From JAABVY01 sp964496505 (GTDB lineage: Bacteria > Zixibacteria > MSB-5A5 > JAABVY01): 64,000 bases of DNA. The notes under the pieces are model-generated. The model was given only the letters and a program-made list of their open reading frames with translations, did no database searches and was not told where the DNA came from. This document shows, one piece after another, positions 60,213 through 64,000 of the stretch (positions are counted from its first letter, which is position 1; each line of letters opens with the position of its first letter). Made by a program: the position numbers and the translations under genes. The DNA is taken from assembly GCA_964496505.1 (NCBI GenBank), contig CAZBZV010000001.1, positions 62,001 through 126,000 of the forward strand. The letters are read 5' to 3'.

Positions 60213-60872
60213 ATGGCGCAGCGAAAAACAGACAGAGAACGCAAACGGATCACCGCAATCGCGCGGGAGTATGCCGAGAAGGGGTATGATGTTAATGTCA
60301 GCCCGAATCGTGATGAGCTCCCGGAATTTCTGCAGAACTTCCGTCCTGATATCGTTGCCACAAGCTACAACGAAAATGTTGTGGTGGAGGTCAAGGCGGG
60401 AAAGAATCTGGTCAAGTCGCCATATCTTCCCAAGCTGGCCAAGGCTATCGAGGAAAACGAGTGCTGGCGTTTCGAGATGGTGGTCACCAATCCGCGCCGC
60501 AAGAATGAACCGATTGAAGATGATATCGATGTCCTGAATAAAGGGGATATCATAAAGCGTATCGATGAGATAAAACATCTTCTGGAAATAGGGCAGATCG
60601 AGGCGGCGATTCTTTTGGGATGGTCGGCAATCGAGGGCACGCTCAGGCTTCTGGCAAAAAAAGAAAGAGTTAAGATAAAGCGACGGACGCCCTCATACGT
60701 GGCTAAAAAGATGCTCAACCTGGGAATCATCACTCAGGAGGATCATGACATCCTTCATGACGCCATCGAACTCCGCAACGCAGTTATCCACGGCTACAAA
60801 ACGGCCCAGGCCGATTCGGGTGTGGTGGTGGATATGCTGGCGATAGTGGAAAAATTATTGACAGATTTATAA
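60213..60872 (+). CDS. PD-(D/E)XK nuclease-like / HEPN-like fusion protein
   Basis: A 219-residue two-domain protein. Residues ~1-105 show a restriction-endonuclease-like core: PDIVAT (D46), then VVVEVKAG with E59 and K61, the D-(D/E)-x-K triad. Residues ~110-219 are helical and end with the HEPN signature ELRNAVIHGY, R188-N-x3-H193, found in RNA-cleaving toxins and defence proteins. The arrangement resembles the REase_AHJR-like family fused to a HEPN-like helical domain. The chosen ATG avoids an upstream in-frame ATG that sits in a repeat arm. It lies between a RusA-like gene and a small Cys-motif gene. The combination suggests nucleic-acid defence or regulation, not proven. Confidence 0.75.
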   Translation: MAQRKTDRERKRITAIAREYAEKGYDVNVSPNRDELPEFLQNFRPDIVATSYNENVVVEVKAGKNLVKSPYLPKLAKAIEENECWRFEMVVTNPRRKNEPIEDDIDVLNKGDIIKRIDEIKHLLEIGQIEAAILLGWSAIEGTLRLLAKKERVKIKRRTPSYVAKKMLNLGIITQEDHDILHDAIELRNAVIHGYKTAQADSGVVVDMLAIVEKLLTDL

Positions 60873-61156
60873 AACTGCTGGCAAAAGCCTGAACAATTTA
60901 CATGCAGTACAAAATAACCTTATGAGACGCAGTTCATTCCGAATCCGTCCTGGGCAATTCTAATCTCTAACGGTAATCAGACTCTCTCTTATATGAGTCA
61001 GTTCTCCTAAAGTGATTATTGGATCCGGTCGATGAATTAAGGGTGAAAATAAATGCTGGAGATATTTGTTGGAGCAAATGTCTTCCGTTATCATCCTCTG
61101 TAGTGACACCGCGGAAAAAATCATAGAATAAAAAATAAGTAGGGAAAGAGGTTTTT

Positions 61157-61426
61157 ATGGCTCTATCAAGATGTCTCGAGCGGCACTCGCCGCCCAAAAG
61201 CAATCGATATGTTTCTTATGCGTTTCCATTAGGCTATCCAAACTCATCGACAATCTGTGGAAATCCAAACTGTCAAAATCCCGGAGTCATATGGCTAAAG
61301 AGAGATGAGAAGGGCAAGTACCAAAATGGAATGAGGTTCTTTTCATACGATTCGCATGTTGCCAGTGTAAGAGTAGGTGACCAAAATATAAAGACACTTC
61401 AGACTAGAATAGATAACGAATCTTGA
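61157..61426 (+). CDS. Small Cys-motif hypothetical protein
   Basis: An 89-residue basic protein. It has HSPPKSNRYVSYAFPLGYPN followed by CGNPNCQNPGVIWL (C-x4-C) and a beta-rich end (MRFFSYDSHVASVRV). A conserved-looking PLGYPNS-x4-CGxxxC block suggests a small single-domain protein, perhaps metal-binding, though two cysteines alone would not fill a zinc site. AAAGAGG lies upstream. It is 13 bases before the lipoprotein gene, but the latter has its own ribosome-binding site. The family is not named with confidence. Confidence 0.6.
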   Translation: MALSRCLERHSPPKSNRYVSYAFPLGYPNSSTICGNPNCQNPGVIWLKRDEKGKYQNGMRFFSYDSHVASVRVGDQNIKTLQTRIDNES

Positions 61427-61439
61427 GAGGAGGAAAAAA

Positions 61440-62372
61440 ATGGGAGGCGTCAGACTGATGAAATCCATAGTTTTAGGATTTTTATTATTATTTACGCTCA
61501 GTGTGGCCTGTAGCCTGAGCAAAGAGGAAGCCGAGGCCAGAGAAGCCGCACGGCAAGTTAGAGTGTTTTTTGATAACATTTTGCAGAAGGGCGACTTGAA
61601 AACTGCTTATGGAATGCTTTCGGCAGATACAAGGGTGACATGGCTTATGTATGGCGGAGAATACTATAATTCAATTGTTACAGCTGTTATAAGGGATGAT
61701 AGCGAAACCCTGCCGGATAACGTTAAACTCATTAGGGAAGCAGTCGCTGAATTTACCCCCGTACCTATGAACTTGATTCGTTATGAAATTGGTAATCCGA
61801 AATATTTTAATGATTCTGCCATAGTGCCCATAACTTTTTGTGTCGCTTCGGTACCTGAATTAGACCAACTTTTTGATTCATTTATAGAGATGGTCGAAAA
61901 TAACAATTTTAATGATATGACTTACAATATGAAAAAGGAGACGATTGTATGGACAGCCCAAAAAATTAAAAGTGCCGTTAAGGACAAAACCTTTGAAATG
62001 CAGGTAAAAGCTAGAGATATAACATTAATCAAAGAAAATGGAAAATGGAAACTATCACTCGCTGAAAGCCCTGAAACTGCGTTAAAACAGAACAAGACCG
62101 AAGAAGCCCAGCTTGTCTTAAAGCAGATCTATATAATGCAGCGCACATACAGAAAGCAGTTTGATACCTATTCGGAAGATTTGATGGCTTTAGGTGTTGA
62201 AATTCCCTGGAACGCCCGGTATGATTATTCAATAGTCTCGTTTGACTCTACCACATTCGTGGCTCAGGCACATTTGTCTTCTCCGGGTGTCGACGATGAC
62301 CCCACTCCTGACACCTGGACAATTGATCAAGACGGGAGTATCATGCATGTGTCGAATGATATAACAAACTAA
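61440..62372 (+). CDS. Lipoprotein with a pilin-like C-terminal region
   Basis: A 310-residue exported lipoprotein. A signal peptide ends with the lipobox LSVACS (Cys ~24 from this start). The N-terminal half resembles NTF2/DUF4878-like lumazine-binding folds (ARQVRVFFDNILQKGDLKTA), as seen in many small lipoproteins. The last ~85 residues (LKQIYIMQRTYRKQFDTYSE, LMALGVEIPWN, ADDPTPDTW-like DDDPTPDTWTIDQDGSI) resemble the C-terminal part of type IV pilins or pseudopilins, without the pilin N-terminal helix. The start is set by GAGAGGAGG 7 bases upstream; ATG 61458 is a second option. Terminator follows. Confidence 0.7.
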   Translation: MGGVRLMKSIVLGFLLLFTLSVACSLSKEEAEAREAARQVRVFFDNILQKGDLKTAYGMLSADTRVTWLMYGGEYYNSIVTAVIRDDSETLPDNVKLIREAVAEFTPVPMNLIRYEIGNPKYFNDSAIVPITFCVASVPELDQLFDSFIEMVENNNFNDMTYNMKKETIVWTAQKIKSAVKDKTFEMQVKARDITLIKENGKWKLSLAESPETALKQNKTEEAQLVLKQIYIMQRTYRKQFDTYSEDLMALGVEIPWNARYDYSIVSFDSTTFVAQAHLSSPGVDDDPTPDTWTIDQDGSIMHVSNDITN

Positions 62373-62393
62373 ATAGTGGGCATTTACATTGGT

Positions 62394-62431
62394 AAGGTGT
62401 TGGCAAGAAAAGAGTCAACACCTTTCTTATT
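62394..62431 (+). terminator. Intrinsic terminator after the lipoprotein gene
   Basis: Stem AAGGTGTTG / CAACACCTT with a 13-base loop followed by TCTTATTT. Confidence 0.75.
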
Positions 62432-62484
62432 TCCAATAGTATTACCATTTATAATATTTAACATTATCAAAATCACCGAAAGAT

Positions 62485-62598
62485 CTACCGCTTGATGCTC
62501 TTCTCGACATCGCCCAGCATCTCTAAAAGATTGGCAGCGACAAAGCCCGCAATTGCGAGCGCAACCATAATAATGATTATTATCAGAACGACATTCAT
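62485..62598 (-). CDS. 37-residue single-helix membrane peptide
   Basis: A short minus-strand gene. The ATG at 62598 has a strong AGAGGAGGGG ribosome-binding site 3-11 bases upstream. The peptide starts MNVVLIIIIIMVALAIAGFV and ends in an amphipathic, charged tail (MLGDVEKSIKR), giving one membrane helix and a short soluble tail. The Shine-Dalgarno sequence, codon-perfect frame and good topology make it more credible than a chance frame. The function is unknown; similar small proteins regulate membrane complexes. Confidence 0.6.
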   Translation of the reverse strand: MNVVLIIIIIMVALAIAGFVAANLLEMLGDVEKSIKR

Positions 62599-62698
62599 AG
62601 CCCCTCCTCTAAGGATTTGAATTTAAACTAACATTTTTGTATGGAGAGGTCAAGATTAAACAACGGGAGAGATTTTTGGGGGTGGCAAATAATCTCAA

Positions 62699-62772
62699 GG
62701 TGACCCAATCTTCAGATTGGGAAGTTATTTTAATAAGCAAACCATTTATCCCAAGCTGAAGCTTGGCACACC
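62699..62772. repeat. Family C repeat, copy 2
   Basis: GTGACCCAATCTTCAGATTG GG hairpin plus CCCAAGCTGAAGCTTGG, as in the copy at 59484. Confidence 0.8.
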
Positions 62773-62784
62773 CAGGCAATGACA

Positions 62785-62860
62785 GGGTGGCACGCCCAAA
62801 CTGGCTTTGGGCGGGTAGAAAATATTTAACCTGCCCAAACGAAGTTTGAGCAGGCCACCC
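62785..62860. repeat. Related imperfect palindrome adjoining family C
   Basis: Starts GGGTGGCACGCCCAAACTGG and ends CAGGCCACCC, with CTGCCCAAACGAAGTTTGAG inside; a nested set of short hairpins resembling family C in layout. Confidence 0.6.
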
Positions 62861-62950
62861 GGATGATGCTTTCGGCCGATTATCCTTGAAATGACATTTT
62901 ATAGCGGTAGGGCAGAATCCAAGCGAATCGCAGTGATCAAATTTTCAATA

Positions 62951-62996
62951 CCAAAAAAATAGTCAGAACCACTTCGTTTTACTTAGGGTTCTGACC
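62951..62996 (-). terminator. Intrinsic terminator of the GNAT gene
   Basis: Stem GTCAGAACC / GGTTCTGAC; on the minus strand TATTTTTTT follows. Confidence 0.75.
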
Positions 62997-63036
62997 TACT
63001 CTTTTCTTCATAATATGTTGTGCTTTAATTCGATTC

Positions 63037-63954
63037 CTAATAAAACGCCAATGAAGCCGGGAGGTAGCATTCATCGTTGGCAAATGGACGGTCGCTCATT
63101 AAAAGTTCGTTTTCTTCCAGCTTGAACTTGTTCCTGAACAAAAAGTCAAGCACAGAACCATTACTCCCCGGCACCCATACCATCAGCTTTTCGAATTTCT
63201 GAGCGCGCATGTAATTTATCGTTTCCGCCAGGCAGGGGATAAGGTACTTCGGTTTAGACACGGCTACCGGAGCAATCACACTGTCCCTTGTAATCCAGGT
63301 ATATCCCACCGGGCGGCCGCGGTATTTGTAAATAAAGCCGTGAACAAACTCGCTGTCTATCCAGAATTTATGATCCTCGGGACGGCATACCCCGCGGTTG
63401 GGCAGATCGAATTTATTCAAAATCGGAATCTGATCGTAATCCTCGATCGGCACAGCCTCCAGATCATAATCGGTCTTAATCTTTTGCACCCGCTTTTTCT
63501 TATCATAGGTCCAGGACATCATGGGCAGCATCTGAATCGGATACATCCCGAACTGAGCGTAAAGCTGAACAGCAAACGGATTGAAGGCAAAAGTCGCCAG
63601 TGAACGGGTATGGATTTCAGCCTCCTTATCGAAATTATATACGCGCTTTAATAACTTCCTGCCGATGCCCTTACCCTGGAAGCGTTGATCGGTAAAAAGA
63701 TGCGCAAGATACCAGTGGCCGTCGCGGATCATAGCCGAGGCATACCCCACCATCCGGTTGCCGGAAAATGCTCCTATCGTGCCGCCCGGATCGGTCCTGA
63801 GCAGATGGCACATCATCGTATTACGGGCGCGTCTCGGTTTATATGGCACCGGCGGCATGCTGTGGGTTTCACGCAGACGATTCATGGTGCGCATGACCAG
63901 CCGTTCGGCCAGCCGTGTATCATCAGGTTTTATCTTTCTTATGCTGAGTTTCAT
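63037..63954 (-). CDS. GNAT-family N-acetyltransferase, double-length
   Basis: A 305-residue protein. The N-terminal ~150 residues form a typical GNAT domain with the acetyl-CoA loop RFQGKGIGRKLLKRVY and LATFAFNPFAVQLYAQFGM. The second half (from YDLEAVPIEDYDQIP) looks like a degenerate GNAT repeat with RGRPVGYTWITRDS and a closing LDFLFRNKFKLEENELLMSD, as in tandem-GNAT proteins. The substrate is unknown. GGGAGG precedes the ATG. It is monocistronic, with terminator at 62951. Confidence 0.88.
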   Translation of the reverse strand: MKLSIRKIKPDDTRLAERLVMRTMNRLRETHSMPPVPYKPRRARNTMMCHLLRTDPGGTIGAFSGNRMVGYASAMIRDGHWYLAHLFTDQRFQGKGIGRKLLKRVYNFDKEAEIHTRSLATFAFNPFAVQLYAQFGMYPIQMLPMMSWTYDKKKRVQKIKTDYDLEAVPIEDYDQIPILNKFDLPNRGVCRPEDHKFWIDSEFVHGFIYKYRGRPVGYTWITRDSVIAPVAVSKPKYLIPCLAETINYMRAQKFEKLMVWVPGSNGSVLDFLFRNKFKLEENELLMSDRPFANDECYLPASLAFY

Positions 63955-64000
63955 ATCAACCTCCCGGCGTTATTTCAGGTCTCTCCTTTTGACGATAATT

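Noticed and set aside
1..64000. tRNA, rRNA and insertion-sequence genes
   Set aside because: I looked for T-loop-like GTTCGAATC motifs, rRNA-like stretches and transposase motifs and found none convincing; a covariance search could still find a diverged RNA.

Overview
The window looks like a chromosomal segment of an uncultured bacterium of the FCB superphylum, most likely candidate phylum Zixibacteria or a close relative. This is an inference from gene content, not a database match. The clues are a TonB-dependent receptor / C-terminally sorted secreted protein / PorV-type porin triad, secreted proteins ending in FlgD-like sorting domains, a type I dockerin-like tail on a beta-helix protein, many lipoproteins, mixed TTG/GTG/ATG starts, and dispersed palindromic repeats between genes. 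No rRNA, tRNA, transposase, integrase or CRISPR array was seen.

Layout. 1-8400: a TolC-type efflux protein (cut by the window edge), a CPBP membrane protease, a GAF/SpoIIE-type PP2C phosphatase, a heme-motif lipoprotein, a 4-hydroxybutyryl-CoA dehydratase-like flavoprotein, a DUF3078-like outer-membrane protein and MgtC. 9473-24940: an exopolysaccharide cluster, all on the plus strand and mostly overlapping or tightly spaced. It has three family-4 glycosyltransferases, one family-2 glycosyltransferase, a Wzy/WaaL-type polymerase or ligase, two tandem CapK-like adenylate-forming enzymes, a heparinase II/III-type lyase, an AsnB-type amidotransferase and an AlgD-type GDP-mannose dehydrogenase. 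Together they suggest a uronic-acid polymer that may be amidated or acylated. It is followed by a large secreted GHL15-like protein with Fn3-like repeats. 29220-33093: acetyltransferase, hypothetical protein, split transketolase, dephospho-CoA kinase. 33744-40766: the TonB receptor / sorted cargo / PorV operon.

40996-46585 is housekeeping on the minus strand (M29 aminopeptidase, DinB-like, SpoIIM-like, HEAT, alanine symporter) and then a small STAS-like plus-strand gene. 46714-49124 is a visibly AT-rich pair (pentapeptide-repeat and TPR membrane proteins) flanked by repeats, probably acquired. 50481-52967: a glycosyltransferase and a dockerin-tagged beta-helix protein. 53213-59267: a compact four-gene operon of flotillin, an aminotransferase fused to an HprK/PEPCK-like domain, nucleoside diphosphate kinase and a divergent PEPCK-like enzyme. 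I regard this as the most unusual system here. 59667-61426: a repeat-flanked islet with a RusA-like resolvase, a PD-(D/E)XK-HEPN fusion and a small Cys-motif protein. The window ends with a pilin-like lipoprotein, a 37-residue membrane peptide and a GNAT acetyltransferase.

At least three families of short palindromic repeats lie between genes, concentrated at 45.9-50.1 kb and 59.3-62.9 kb. They generate false ORFs and in one case overlap a plausible start codon.
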